Source: Halorubrum sp. Atlit-26R (GTDB taxonomy: Archaea > Halobacteriota > Halobacteria > Halobacteriales > Haloferacaceae). From it: 64,000 nucleotides of DNA. The stretch spans positions 186,001 to 250,000 of the forward strand of contig NZ_QPLT01000001.1 in the NCBI RefSeq assembly GCF_003666015.1, read 5' to 3'. The translations under genes and the position numbers were made by a program. Of this stretch, positions 27,257-35,731 are shown in pieces. The notes beneath the pieces were generated by a model. It did not search any database. It saw only the letters and a program-made list of their open reading frames with translations, and was not told where the DNA came from. How positions within the stretch are numbered: the stretch's first letter is position 1; the number at the start of each line of letters is the position of its first letter.

Positions 27257-27967
27257 TCACAGCGACTCTCGGAGCCGGTCCAGCGCGTCCGTCGCCCACG
27301 CGCCGTCGTCGCCGTCTCCTCCGTCCTCGTTGCGCTCGCTGTCGCCGGTACGCGGTCCGGACGTCGGCCGGTCGTCCGGCAGGGCGGCGTCGAGGGCGCT
27401 CTCCGACGGAACCGCACCGTCGGGGCCATCCCGGTCCCTCGCGCCTCGATCGGGCGCGCCGCTCCCGCCGTCTCGCCCGGCCCCGCCGCTGGCGGCTCGA
27501 CCGCCCCCGTCGCTAGCGCCCCGGCCGGCCCCGTTGCCGCCGCCGTCTCGGCCGCTCTCCCGTCCGGCCTCCGTCGCCCGCGCCAGCGCCAGGTCGGCCC
27601 GTCGCTCGACCTCGCGGTTGACGGCCCTGACTGCCCCCGCGTAGCCGCGGACCGCCTGCGTCGCCGCCTCAAGTTCCGCGACGCGCTCCTCGAGGTCGTC
27701 GAGCCGCGATTCGAGCCGCTCGCGCTCGGCGGTCGCCTCCGCCCCCGCGGCGGCGTCCGCCGGACGCGCGTCGCTCCCGGTCACCGCGCGCTCGACGGCG
27801 CTGAGGCGGGCCTCGATCCGGTCGTCCGCTTCGCTCGTGCCGGTCGTCGCCTCGTTCGTTCCGGTCATCGCCTCGTTCGTTCCGGTCATCGCCTCGTTTT
27901 CCGCCGCCGTCCGCGTCGCCTCCGCTCCCGTGCTCGGCGGCTCCGCACTCCGCGTGTTGTCGGTCAT
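27257..27967 (-). CDS. Coiled-coil protein of the Pil cluster (DUF7310-like)
   Basis: A 236-aa soluble protein. The N-terminus has three copies of a 7-residue repeat (EAMTGTN, EAMTGTN, EATTGTS), then a coiled coil at about residues 85-125 (ESRLDDLEERVAELEAATQA), a Gly/Ser/Arg-rich low-complexity segment, and the C-terminal motif WATDALDRLRESL. It starts at MTDNTRSAEP with a TATA-like box 29 nt upstream and is divergent from cetZ. It may be a cytoplasmic partner of PilB, which is inference from position. Confidence 0.78.
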   Translation of the reverse strand: MTDNTRSAEPPSTGAEATRTAAENEAMTGTNEAMTGTNEATTGTSEADDRIEARLSAVERAVTGSDARPADAAAGAEATAERERLESRLDDLEERVAELEAATQAVRGYAGAVRAVNREVERRADLALARATEAGRESGRDGGGNGAGRGASDGGGRAASGGAGRDGGSGAPDRGARDRDGPDGAVPSESALDAALPDDRPTSGPRTGDSERNEDGGDGDDGAWATDALDRLRESL

Positions 27968-27992
27968 GCGCGCCGTTGCCCGCGGCTCCACT

Positions 27993-28000
27993 CTTAAATC
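27993..28000 (-). promoter_or_regulatory. TATA-like box for the DUF7310-like gene in the divergent cetZ intergenic
   Basis: The plus strand reads CTTAAATC, centred about 29 nt before the ATG at 27967. In the same 74 nt, GTATTGT at 28012-28018 sits 27 nt before the cetZ ATG and may be its box. Confidence 0.45.
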
Positions 28001-28041
28001 TCGGGGAAAGGGTATTGTCGCCGGGAGTGGTACGTCCCCGC

Positions 28042-29121
28042 ATGAAAGCAGTCCTCCTCGGCGTCGGACAGGCGGGCGGCAAGCTGACGACAGCCATCGC
28101 GGAGTTCGACGCCGACGCCGGCTACGGCGCGGTCCTCGACGCGCTCGCCGTCAACACGGCCGCGGCCGACCTCGACCCCCTCCCGCTCGAAACGGTCCTC
28201 GTCGGGCAGTCGCGCGTCAACGGCCACGGCGTCGGCGGCGACAACGAACTGGGTGCCGAAGTGATGGACGAGGACGCCGTCGAAGTACTCGACGCCCTCG
28301 CGCCGAAGGTCACCGCGGAGGCCGAGGCGGTGTTCGTCGTCGCGGGCCTCGGCGGCGGCACGGGCTCCGGCGGCGCGCCGGTCCTCGTCCGCGAGCTGAA
28401 CCGTGTGTACGACGTCCCCGTCTACGCGATCGGAATCCTCCCGGGCCGCGACGAGGGGACGATGTACCAGGTGAACGCCGGGCGGTCGCTAAAGACGCTC
28501 GTCCGTGAGGCGGACGCGACGATCCTGCTGGACAACGACGCGTGGCGCTCCTCGGGGGAGTCCATGGAGGGCGGCTACGAGGCGATCAACGCCTCGATGG
28601 CGAAGCGGATCGGCCTAATCTTAGCCGCCGGCGAGGCGGTCGAGGGCGTCGGCGAGTCCGTCGTCGACACGAGCGAGGTGATCAACACGCTCCGCGCGGG
28701 CGGAATGGCCGCGGTCGGGTTCGCCTCGGCGCCAGCGGCCGAGGACCCGGAGGAGAACGTCACTACGGTGACGAGCGCGGTCCGCAGCGCGGTGATGACC
28801 GGCCTCTCGCTGCCGAACGCGACCGACGCCGACGCCGCCCTCGTCGCGGTCGCGGGCGACCCGGACCGGATCTCCCGGAAGGGCGCGGAGAAGGCCCGGA
28901 AGTGGCTTCAAGAGGAGACGGGGTCGATGCAGGTTCGCGGCGGCGACTTCCCGCTCGACTCCGACCGGATCGCCGCCCTGGTCCTCCTCGCGGGAGTCGA
29001 GCGCTCGCAGCGCGTCGAGGCGTTCTTGGAGCGCGCCAGGCAGGCGGTCCGCGACGAGCGCGAGGAGAAGCCCGACCCGGCGGCCGCGTTCGACAACGAC
29101 GAGATCGACGACCTGCTCTGA
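28042..29121 (+). CDS. cetZ: CetZ, tubulin/FtsZ-family GTPase of archaea
   Basis: A 359-aa protein of the CetZ group. The nucleotide-binding start is MKAVLLGVGQAGGKL, the tubulin signature GGGTGSG is at residues 104-110, and the T7 region contains SEVINTLRAGGMAAVGF. The C-terminus ends in an acidic DNDEIDDLL. CetZ proteins polymerise with GTP and affect cell shape and motility in haloarchaea. Archaeal genomes usually hold several CetZ and FtsZ paralogues; which subgroup this is cannot be told here. It is divergent from the pilus cluster and its promoter lies in the shared 74-nt gap. Confidence 0.9.
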   Translation: MKAVLLGVGQAGGKLTTAIAEFDADAGYGAVLDALAVNTAAADLDPLPLETVLVGQSRVNGHGVGGDNELGAEVMDEDAVEVLDALAPKVTAEAEAVFVVAGLGGGTGSGGAPVLVRELNRVYDVPVYAIGILPGRDEGTMYQVNAGRSLKTLVREADATILLDNDAWRSSGESMEGGYEAINASMAKRIGLILAAGEAVEGVGESVVDTSEVINTLRAGGMAAVGFASAPAAEDPEENVTTVTSAVRSAVMTGLSLPNATDADAALVAVAGDPDRISRKGAEKARKWLQEETGSMQVRGGDFPLDSDRIAALVLLAGVERSQRVEAFLERARQAVRDEREEKPDPAAAFDNDEIDDLL

Positions 29122-29211
29122 GCGCGCTCCGCCGCCCGGAACCGGGCGACGCGCCCGGCCGACGGGACAGGTTCCGCACCTTTTTGTTCTCGCCCGGTGG
29201 AGTCTCGCCCG

Positions 29212-29919
29212 ATGACCAACCCGTGGGACGACTGGGACCACGTGCTGAAGGTCGACCCCGACAAGGACCTCCGGTCGGGGGAGACCTTCGAGGACGTCTG
29301 CCGGACCGGGACGGACGCGATCGAGATCGGCGGGACCCTCGACGTCACTGCGGAGAAGATGACGCGCGTCGTCGACGCCGCGGCCGAGTACGACGTGCCG
29401 CTGTACCAGGAGCCGTCGAACCCGGGCGTCGTGATCGACTCGCCGGCGCTCGACGGCTACCTGATCCCGACCGTGTTCAACGCCGGCGGCCCGTTCTGGA
29501 TCACGGGCGCGCACAAGGAGTGGGTCCGCATCGACGACCTCGACTGGAGCCGGACCCACACCGAGGCGTACATCGTGATGAACCCCGAGGCGTCGGTCGC
29601 CCAGCTGACGGAGGCCGACTGCGACCTCGCCGCGGACGACGTGGCGGCGTACGCGAAGATCGCGGAGCGCATGTTCGGTCAGGAGATAGTCTACGTCGAG
29701 TACTCGGGCACCTTCGGCGACACGGAGAAGGTCGCGGCCGCCCACGACGCACTCGACGATGCCACGCTCTTCTACGGCGGCGGCATTCACGACTACGAGT
29801 CGGCCAACGAGATGGCCGCCCACAGCGACGTGATCGTCGTCGGCGACCTGCTCCACGACGAGGGCGTCGACGCCGTCCGCGAGACGGTGAAGGGCGCGAA
29901 GGACGCGCACGACGCCTAA
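29212..29919 (+). CDS. Geranylgeranylglyceryl phosphate synthase (GGGP synthase)
   Basis: A 235-aa TIM-barrel prenyltransferase. Typical motifs are [43 protein letters not shown] and [13 protein letters not shown] near the phosphate site. It makes the first ether bond of archaeal lipids from glycerol-1-phosphate and geranylgeranyl diphosphate. CarS at 38292-38834 acts later in the same pathway. The start at 29212 is chosen; an in-frame GTG at 29197 would add five residues. A T-rich stretch right after the stop may act as terminator. Confidence 0.95.
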   Translation: MTNPWDDWDHVLKVDPDKDLRSGETFEDVCRTGTDAIEIGGTLDVTAEKMTRVVDAAAEYDVPLYQEPSNPGVVIDSPALDGYLIPTVFNAGGPFWITGAHKEWVRIDDLDWSRTHTEAYIVMNPEASVAQLTEADCDLAADDVAAYAKIAERMFGQEIVYVEYSGTFGDTEKVAAAHDALDDATLFYGGGIHDYESANEMAAHSDVIVVGDLLHDEGVDAVRETVKGAKDAHDA

Positions 29920-29921
29920 CC

Positions 29922-29950
29922 ACCTTTTTCTCGTCGGGTTCCCTCGCTCA
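29922..29950 (+). terminator. T-rich terminator after GGGP synthase
   Basis: CACCTTTTTCTCG follows the stop codon, and a hairpin GGGTTCC/GGGAACC begins at about 29937. Archaeal terminators are usually T-runs, so this is plausible. From here to about 30060 there are further palindromic stretches (for example CCGACGGC with GCCGTCGG near 30001-30030) but no gene. Confidence 0.4.
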
Positions 29951-30109
29951 CTTCGTTCGCTCCGGGAACCGCTCCTCGAAAAACCTGGAGGGAAAAAATC
30001 CGACGGCTCGGCGTTCGCCTCGCCGTCGGTGAACCGCTCGCTTCGCTCGCGGACGCTCCGTACGGAGAAGATAGTCGATCTGTTGGGCTGAGCGGACAGG
30101 CGGTGCGGC

Positions 30110-30502
30110 CGGCGCGTGCCTGCGAGGCCGCTTTGCGGCCGAGCAGCACGCGCGAGGGACGCGGTGAGCGCTCGGAGAGCGCGAACCGCGAGGCTGGGGA
30201 GGTGTGAGGCTGCGGTTGCGGTGCGGTCGGGGAGGACTCAAAGGGGCAGCCGCGAGGCGGGCGCAGGCGACGCAAGCACCGCAGCGAGTGAGCGGAGCGA
30301 ACGAGTGAGGAGCGCAGCGAGCGTGCGCCCGCCTCGCGGCTGGGGCTTTGGTGGTGTTCTCCGTCGATCGGGATTTGACTATTCAAAAGCGAGCGGCTGG
30401 GGCTTTGGTGGTGTTCACCGCCGGCAACGGTCAATAATTTATAAAAGAGTGACTGGAATCTGGAGGTGTTCGTCGCCTATCCGCGGTCAACTATTTATAA
30501 GC
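30110..30502 (-). repeat. Structured intergenic repeat element, copy 2 (reverse orientation)
   Basis: This has the same order as the other copies, read on the minus strand. The boxes lie at 30493-30500, 30437-30444 and a degenerate one at 30381-30388, spaced 56 nt. The inverted repeat arms are at 30324-30350 and 30239-30265. The nested hairpin is at 30160-30190 and the terminal hairpin GGCCGC/GCGGCC is near 30126-30140. The distance from the last box to the stem is 38 nt as in the other copies. It lies between GGGP synthase and the TnpB element; without that insertion it would be between convergent genes (GGGP synthase and ribE). The stretch 30503-30623 holds nothing recognised. Confidence 0.85.
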
Positions 30503-30623
30503 GAACAGCCGGAATTTAAAAACGGATTTCGTAGTCTCGTCTCCGGAGTCACAAAGCCGAGCAACCAGAAATCGCGAGACGGCGCCTCACCGCAACAGCG
30601 TTCAGCATAATACAAGTTGGAGC

Positions 30624-30722
30624 CTCCGACCTCAAGTCGTATGGGAGTAGGTCTCGCTGACCATCCGAACGGGTCTGCGGCCCGTGAGGAGAGAGCGAGC
30701 GAAGCGAGCGAGTAGGTCGGAG
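30624..30722 (+). ncRNA. Possible remnant of a second TnpB right end (reRNA-like stem)
   Basis: Arms CTCCGACCT (30624-30632) and AGGTCGGAG (30714-30722) pair over 9 bp, with an inner hairpin ACGGG/CCCGT (30669-30685). The order CTCAA, inner hairpin, GTGAG, GCGAGTAGG, closing arm is the same as at the right end of the intact element at 32064-32113, but the outer stem bases differ in a paired way. It may be a decayed right end of another TnpB element, or the left end of this one. The stretch from here to the tnpB start holds an AT-rich promoter region (ACTAATATAAAAGTAAAAAA at about 30788-30807). Confidence 0.4.
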
Positions 30723-30822
30723 AGGAAACCCACCAGGCACTACACCAGCCACGTTCGATCGTCGGCCGACTTCTCACTGAATCGTCACTAATATAAAAGT
30801 AAAAAATACGTCTGAAGTACGG

Positions 30823-32106
30823 ATGGAGGTACGGCGCACCGTGCCAGTCAAGCTCGATATGGCCGACAGCGACGCCGACCTCCTCCATGAAACTATCTCC
30901 GAGTTCCTGTGGGCCGCCAACTACGTCGTCGACCAAGCCTGGCAAGGCGAGTATAAAACAACAAGCAAGGCCGAGCTACAACGCGAGACCTACGACGACG
31001 TGCGAGCCGAGACGCGACTTCAAGCGAATCTCGTCCAGAACGCCCGTAACAAGGCCGCCGACGCTGTCCAAGGCGTCGTCGCCCGCTGGAAACAAGGTGA
31101 CTACGCAGGGAAGCCGCATTTCACTGCCTCAACTCTCGTCTACGACAAGCGGTGTGCGACGTTTAACGAAGACCACGCGACGCTCTCGACCGTCGAAGGC
31201 CGTATCACCGCCGAGTACGTCGTGCCAGACGGTAACCGTGAGACGCCCTACTCGGAGTACCTTCTCAACGACGACTACGAAGTGACAGCCGGAGAACTTC
31301 ACTACCGAGACGGCGAGTTCTACCTTCACGTCCGCACAAAGGCGGACGTAGAGTTCGAGACTGCCGACGACGGCAACGACGAGCACAGTACAGTCCTCGG
31401 CGTTGACCTCGGCATCGAAAACGTCGCCGTCACGTCAACGGGCACGTTCTGGAACGGGTCGGAGTTGAACCACTGGCGCCGCGAGTTCGAGAAGCGACGC
31501 GGGTCGCTTCAACAGCGCGGGACGCGGGCCGCTCACGAAACCATCCAATCGGTCGGGCGCACGGAGACGGGACGCTACGACCACTTTTTACACACCGTCT
31601 CGAAAGAACTCGTCGCAGAAGCCCTCGAACACGACTGCGACGTGATCGCGTTCGAGAACCTGACGGGAATTCGTGAGCGGATGCCGAACGCCAAGAAGTT
31701 CCACGCGTGGGCGTTTCGGCGCCTGTTCGAGTACGTCGAGTACAAAGCCGAAGTCGTCGGCATCTCGGTCGAGCAGGTGAGTCCCGCCTACACCTCCCAG
31801 CGATGTTCCAAGTGCGGGTTCACTCATGAGGACAACCGCCCGATCTCGGACGGCCAAGAGGTATTCGAGTGCCTGAAGTGTGGATACTCACCGCACGCGG
31901 ACTACAACGCGGCGAAGAATATCGGTCTGAAGTATCTCCGCTCGGCGCAAACGTCGTCGGGTGGAGGCGCACCCGTAAACGTGCGCTTGAATCGCGGGAC
32001 GTTGAACGTGAACGGCGATTACGAGCCTGCCAGCGATGGCCAGAACGGGAGTCCACGCGAAAGCCCCGCCCTCAACGAAGCGAACGGCGAAGCCGTGAGC
32101 GAGTAG
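30823..32106 (+). CDS. tnpB: TnpB, RNA-guided nuclease of an IS200/IS605-type element
   Basis: A 427-aa TnpB (IS1341-type). The split RuvC site is complete: Asp195 in [12 protein letters not shown], Glu278 in IAFENLTG, Asp360 in ADYNAAKN. The zinc finger between them is [10 protein letters not shown]...CLKCGYSP. The N-terminal half carries the REC-like and wedge parts. The last 50 residues are low-complexity and overlap the likely right-end RNA. TnpB cuts DNA guided by an RNA from the element's right end and promotes element retention. No TnpA transposase is present, so it is a solitary element. Codon use is slightly more AT-rich than its neighbours, as expected for a mobile gene. Confidence 0.95.
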   Translation: MEVRRTVPVKLDMADSDADLLHETISEFLWAANYVVDQAWQGEYKTTSKAELQRETYDDVRAETRLQANLVQNARNKAADAVQGVVARWKQGDYAGKPHFTASTLVYDKRCATFNEDHATLSTVEGRITAEYVVPDGNRETPYSEYLLNDDYEVTAGELHYRDGEFYLHVRTKADVEFETADDGNDEHSTVLGVDLGIENVAVTSTGTFWNGSELNHWRREFEKRRGSLQQRGTRAAHETIQSVGRTETGRYDHFLHTVSKELVAEALEHDCDVIAFENLTGIRERMPNAKKFHAWAFRRLFEYVEYKAEVVGISVEQVSPAYTSQRCSKCGFTHEDNRPISDGQEVFECLKCGYSPHADYNAAKNIGLKYLRSAQTSSGGGAPVNVRLNRGTLNVNGDYEPASDGQNGSPRESPALNEANGEAVSE

Positions 32107-32120
32107 GGCGGGGTAGTTTA
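32064..32120 (+). ncRNA. Right end / reRNA scaffold of the TnpB element
   Basis: The outer stem CCCCGCCCT (32064-32072) pairs with AGGGCGGGG (32105-32113), with an inner hairpin ACGGC-GAA-GCCGT (32084-32096). It overlaps the last codons of tnpB, as known for reRNAs. The guide would be the bases right after the element, which here fall in the 3' end of ribE (stop codon at 32118-32120). The exact boundary is uncertain by several bases. Confidence 0.55.
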
Positions 32121-32744
32121 CGCGTACCCGTCCAGCATGTTCTCGACGTACTTCGCGATCACGTCCACCTCCAGGTGAACCGGGTCCCCGACCGACTTCT
32201 CCGAGAGCGTCGTCAGGTCGTAGGTGGTCGGGATGATCGCGACGTCGAACTCCCCGTCACGCTTCTCGGCGACCGTCAGCGAAATCCCGTCGAGCGTGAC
32301 TGATCCTTTATCGACGAGGTAGTCGCCGTGCCCCTCGGGGATCGCGAAGGTGAACCGCCAGTCCTCGCCGACGCGCTCGATCCCAGTCACCTCGGCGACG
32401 GTGTCGACGTGGCCCTGAACGACGTGGCCGTCGAAGCGCCCGTCCGCGGGCATCGCGCGCTCGACGTTGACCGCGTCGCCCTCGCGCACGTCGCCGAGGT
32501 ACGTCTTCGCGACCGTCTCGCTCGCGAGGAACACCGAGAACCACTCCCCGCCGTCGCTGTCGTCGTCGCCCGCGTCGTTCGACTCTCCGTACTCCTCGAC
32601 GGTCAGGCAGACCCCGCTCACGCTTATCGACTGGCCGTGGTGGAGGTCGTCGAACCCGTCGACGCCGATCCGCAGCCGGAGCCCGTCGTCCGTCTCGGTC
32701 CGTTCGCGGACCGTGCCGGTGTCCTCGACGATGCCGGTGAACAT
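32118..32744 (-). CDS. ribE: Riboflavin synthase, alpha-subunit type
   Basis: A 208-aa protein with the MFTGIVEDTGTV start typical of the family and two lumazine-synthase-type barrel repeats. The first half has SVSGVCLTV, the second has VDKGSVTLDGISLTV. Between them lies an acidic insertion (DAGDDDSDGGEW). It converts two lumazines into riboflavin plus pyrimidine. Its stop codon lies at the right edge of the TnpB element, so the insertion just missed destroying the gene. RibB and ribK of the same pathway are encoded near 42-44 kb. Confidence 0.95.
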   Translation of the reverse strand: MFTGIVEDTGTVRERTETDDGLRLRIGVDGFDDLHHGQSISVSGVCLTVEEYGESNDAGDDDSDGGEWFSVFLASETVAKTYLGDVREGDAVNVERAMPADGRFDGHVVQGHVDTVAEVTGIERVGEDWRFTFAIPEGHGDYLVDKGSVTLDGISLTVAEKRDGEFDVAIIPTTYDLTTLSEKSVGDPVHLEVDVIAKYVENMLDGYA

Positions 32745-32891
32745 ACCGGAACTGGGGGCGGGCGACGGTTATCGGTTCTGGGTCGACGCGCCCGGCGCGG
32801 ACCGGGTTCCGGGTGCGAGCCCGCCGCACACACCGCGACCGCCGCCGGCGCGCCGCGTTCCTTTTGACCCCCGGCAGCCAACGGGTCACCA

Positions 32892-33191
32892 ATGCGACTC
32901 GGACTGCTCGATATGATCGGGCTGGCGGCCTCGCTGATCTTCGCCATCCCGCTCGGGAACTACGCCGTCTTCCGGCTGCTCGCCGGTGAGGTAGCGCTCG
33001 GCGGCGGCCTGCTGGTCGTCGCCGTCGCGATGGTGGTCCTCCCGCAGTACTTCCTCGATCCCGCGCAGATCCTCCGGCGGCTGCTCTCCGGACTCCTCCC
33101 GTCCCAGCTCCGGGGGGACGACGCGGCGGCTCCCGAGACGGAAGACGACTCGCCGTCCGTCGCGGTCGGGAGCGACTCGGACGACCGCTGA
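32892..33191 (+). CDS. Small two-helix membrane protein (DUF7533-like)
   Basis: A 99-aa protein. Two hydrophobic segments, MIGLAASLIFAIPLGNYAVF and GGGLLVVAVAMVVLPQYFLD, are followed by a short amphipathic helix and an acidic tail (APETEDDSPSVAVGSDSDDR). The length and shape match haloarchaeal families of unknown function. It is divergent from ribE with 147 nt between starts. The family number is from memory. Confidence 0.78.
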   Translation: MRLGLLDMIGLAASLIFAIPLGNYAVFRLLAGEVALGGGLLVVAVAMVVLPQYFLDPAQILRRLLSGLLPSQLRGDDAAAPETEDDSPSVAVGSDSDDR

Positions 33192-33273
33192 CCGCGGGCC
33201 GTTCCCGCGGCCGCGGCGACCGAAGGCCGAGGCTCGGGCTTGACTGCGAGTAGTCGTTGGCGTCGTCGCGTCG

Positions 33274-34233
33274 TCAGCCCCGAACCCGGGCGACGAGCGC
33301 GGCGCCGAGAAGCCCCAGTGCGGCGGCGACGAAGCCGAATCCGGGAGCCTCGCCTCCGGTGTCGCCCGTCTCGGGCGAATCCACGTCATCGACTACCAGC
33401 ACGTCTTGCGTCACGGACTCGCCGAGGTCCTCGTTCCCGCGGACCGTCAGTGTCGCCCTGTCCCCGACCTCGGCGACGCTCGCGTTGATCGTCGCCGTCG
33501 CCTCCCCGTCGGTCACCGTCGCCTCTCGGGTCTTGATGAAGTTCGTGCTCGCGTTGCCGGCCGACCGAAGCCGCATCTCGACGGTCGCTCCGTCATCGAG
33601 TTCGACGGGCACCGCGACGACGGTCGCGCGCGGCTCGACGAGGAGGTCCGCGTCCTCGACGTCCGCACCGCTGACCGCTTCGACCGCGCTCCCGTCACCG
33701 TGATCGCCGCTCTCACCGCTGGTGTCGATTGTCAGCGTACCGACGTCGGTCAGTTCGCTCTCGTCGCCGACGAACAGCTTCACGTCGTAGGCCCCGGGAG
33801 CGGGGGATTCACCGAGATCGGTCTCGCCGTCGATTTCAACTTCGGCGCCGTCGGCGGTCAGCGGGTCACCGCCGACCCCCGCTTCTCCGTGGTCGTACGT
33901 CAGCGCGGTCTCGCCGCCACCGTCCGGCGTCACCGTCGCTCGGAGTTCGTATCCGGACTCCTCTTCATCGCCGATCACGACCTCGAACGACTCGACGCCG
34001 TCGGACTCGACGACGATCGCGCCGGTCCCGCCGTCGTTCACCGCGACGGTCGACTCGTTGAGGCCGACGCGTTCGTCGGCGGCGACGGTGCCGGCGCCGG
34101 CGACGGTAAGAGCGACGACTCCGACGGCGGCGAGAGCAGCCATGAACGCTCCCGTTCCAACGCGGCGTAGTCGTCTCGCGACGCGTTCGATCCGTTCGGC
34201 TTGGCTCGCAGAGGTGGAGGGTCTGAATCGCAT
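33274..34233 (-). CDS. Secreted surface protein with PGF-CTERM-type anchor
   Basis: A 319-aa protein. The signal peptide is MAALAAVGVVALTVAGAGTV, followed by VAADERVGLNES. The middle has beta-rich domains (TGAIVVESDGVESFEVVIGD; YDVKLFVGDESELTDVGTLT; TDGEATATINASVAEVGDRA). The C-terminus APGFGFVAAALGLLGAALVA and then RVRG is the tripartite PGF-CTERM signal: motif, helix, basic end, processed by archaeosortase A. The start at 34233 (MRFRPSTSAS) is preferred over 34281. It is a cell-surface protein; the ligand is unknown. Confidence 0.85.
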   Translation of the reverse strand: MRFRPSTSASQAERIERVARRLRRVGTGAFMAALAAVGVVALTVAGAGTVAADERVGLNESTVAVNDGGTGAIVVESDGVESFEVVIGDEEESGYELRATVTPDGGGETALTYDHGEAGVGGDPLTADGAEVEIDGETDLGESPAPGAYDVKLFVGDESELTDVGTLTIDTSGESGDHGDGSAVEAVSGADVEDADLLVEPRATVVAVPVELDDGATVEMRLRSAGNASTNFIKTREATVTDGEATATINASVAEVGDRATLTVRGNEDLGESVTQDVLVVDDVDSPETGDTGGEAPGFGFVAAALGLLGAALVARVRG

Positions 34234-34366
34234 GCGCGTCAACGGTCTCGCCGTTCGATCAAAGTAACGTCGGTGTCTCAAACGGTTCTTGTAGTCATCG
34301 TCAAATTAGGTCCTCTCCGCTTCGGTCGCCGGTCCGCCTCCTGATTCTCCCGCACCGCTCGCCGGC

Positions 34367-35731
34367 TCAGTCGCGTTCGCTCGGCACGATACCGAACGGG
34401 TACACCGCCAGTATCTCGTAGCCGTCGTCGGTGACGAGGACTAAGTCCTCCAGTCTGACGCCGCCGATTTCGGGGTCATAGACGCCGGGCTCGACCGTCA
34501 CGACGTGGCCCGGGCGGAGCTCGCCCGCGCCCGACAGCGACGGCCCCTCGTGGAGGCTCACGCCGACGCCGTGGCCGGTGCCGTGAGTGAAGCCGGCCTC
34601 GCCCTCGTCCGCGTTCGGGTCGAAGCCGTACGCGGCCAGCTCCGCGGCGGCCTCACCGTGGACCGTCTTGGCCGGGACGCCGGGCTCGATCTCCGCGAGC
34701 GCGGCCTCGCGGGCGGCCTCGACCGCGACGTACGCGCGGCGCTCCCAGCCGCCGTCGCCGTCGACGACGAACGTCCGCGTCACGTCGCCGTAGTACCCGT
34801 CCGGGCCGCGCGGCGAGACGTCCAGCAGCACCGTCTCCCCCGGCCGTATCGGGTCGTCGCCGACGTAGTGGAGGTCGGCGGCCGACGGGCCGGCGCCGAT
34901 CACCGTGTTGCCCGCGTCGCGGACCCCGCGGGCGGCGAGGACCTGATTCACCTCGCGGCGGAGCCGCTCCGTCGTCAGCGGCTCGCCCTCCCAGCGGAGC
35001 GGGGGTCGGCGGCCTCTCTCCGACTTCTCGGCGGTTGTGTCGGTCACACCGCTCTCGGCGAGCACCGCCTCGGCGCGAGCCATTCCGGCGACCGCCGCGC
35101 GCTGGACGCGCCGGAGCCGGTCGGCCTCCGCCGGCGTCTTGCGCGCCCGAGCGTCGGCGACCGCGTCCGTCGAAGTCAGATCGTTGTCCGCGCGTTCCAG
35201 GTATACCGCCGCGTCGTGAGGGATCGAAGCGGGGGCGAGGACGGTCGGACCGTCGCCCTCGGCCGCGGCGTTCGCACCGTCGGCGAGGTCGTCCACGACC
35301 CCCGCCGCGCGCTCGCCGGCGTGGTCGCCGACGCCTTCGGTCCGGACCTCGCGAGCGACCCCGTCGTGAAACTCCACATCGGCGTCGTCGGTCGGTCCCG
35401 CGCCAGCGTCGTCGGTCGGTTCCGCGTCGGCGTCGCGGGCGGCCGCGACGAACTCCCGCTCCGCCTGCTCGCCGAACAGCGCGGGGGCACAGAGGACGGC
35501 GCGTCCGGCGTGGTCGGCGTTCTCGTCGTCCGGCACGACGACCAGCGCGTACGGACGGTCCGGGCCGGAGAAGCGCGTCAGGTAGCGCAGGTCGTCGTCG
35601 AAGCGGTCGCCGACGGCGACGAACGCGCCCGCGTCGGCCTCGCGGACCGCCTCGACGATCGGTCGGAGATCGGTCCGGAGAGGGCGGAGGTTCTCCTCGG
35701 CGTCTCCCGGCGCCGCGCCGTCCCCGCTCAC
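34367..35731 (-). CDS. M24 family (Xaa-Pro) metallopeptidase, with an N-terminal insertion
   Basis: A 454-aa protein from GTG 35731, overlapping the upstream helicase stop (GTGA). The pita-bread metal ligands are all seen: the two Asp of LLDVSPRGPDGYYGDVTRTF, His of FTHGTGHGVGV, Glu of TVEPGVYD and Glu of GVRLEDLVLV. The N-terminal creatinase-like domain has an acidic DDAGAGPTDDAD insertion. It is probably an Xaa-Pro dipeptidase or aminopeptidase. A second M24 protein is encoded at 52130-53290. Confidence 0.9.
   Translation of the reverse strand: MSGDGAAPGDAEENLRPLRTDLRPIVEAVREADAGAFVAVGDRFDDDLRYLTRFSGPDRPYALVVVPDDENADHAGRAVLCAPALFGEQAEREFVAAARDADAEPTDDAGAGPTDDADVEFHDGVAREVRTEGVGDHAGERAAGVVDDLADGANAAAEGDGPTVLAPASIPHDAAVYLERADNDLTSTDAVADARARKTPAEADRLRRVQRAAVAGMARAEAVLAESGVTDTTAEKSERGRRPPLRWEGEPLTTERLRREVNQVLAARGVRDAGNTVIGAGPSAADLHYVGDDPIRPGETVLLDVSPRGPDGYYGDVTRTFVVDGDGGWERRAYVAVEAAREAALAEIEPGVPAKTVHGEAAAELAAYGFDPNADEGEAGFTHGTGHGVGVSLHEGPSLSGAGELRPGHVVTVEPGVYDPEIGGVRLEDLVLVTDDGYEILAVYPFGIVPSERD

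Noticed and set aside
30823..32106. Complete transposon with its own TnpA
   Set aside because: No Y1 transposase gene lies within 5 kb on either side; the element is TnpB only.
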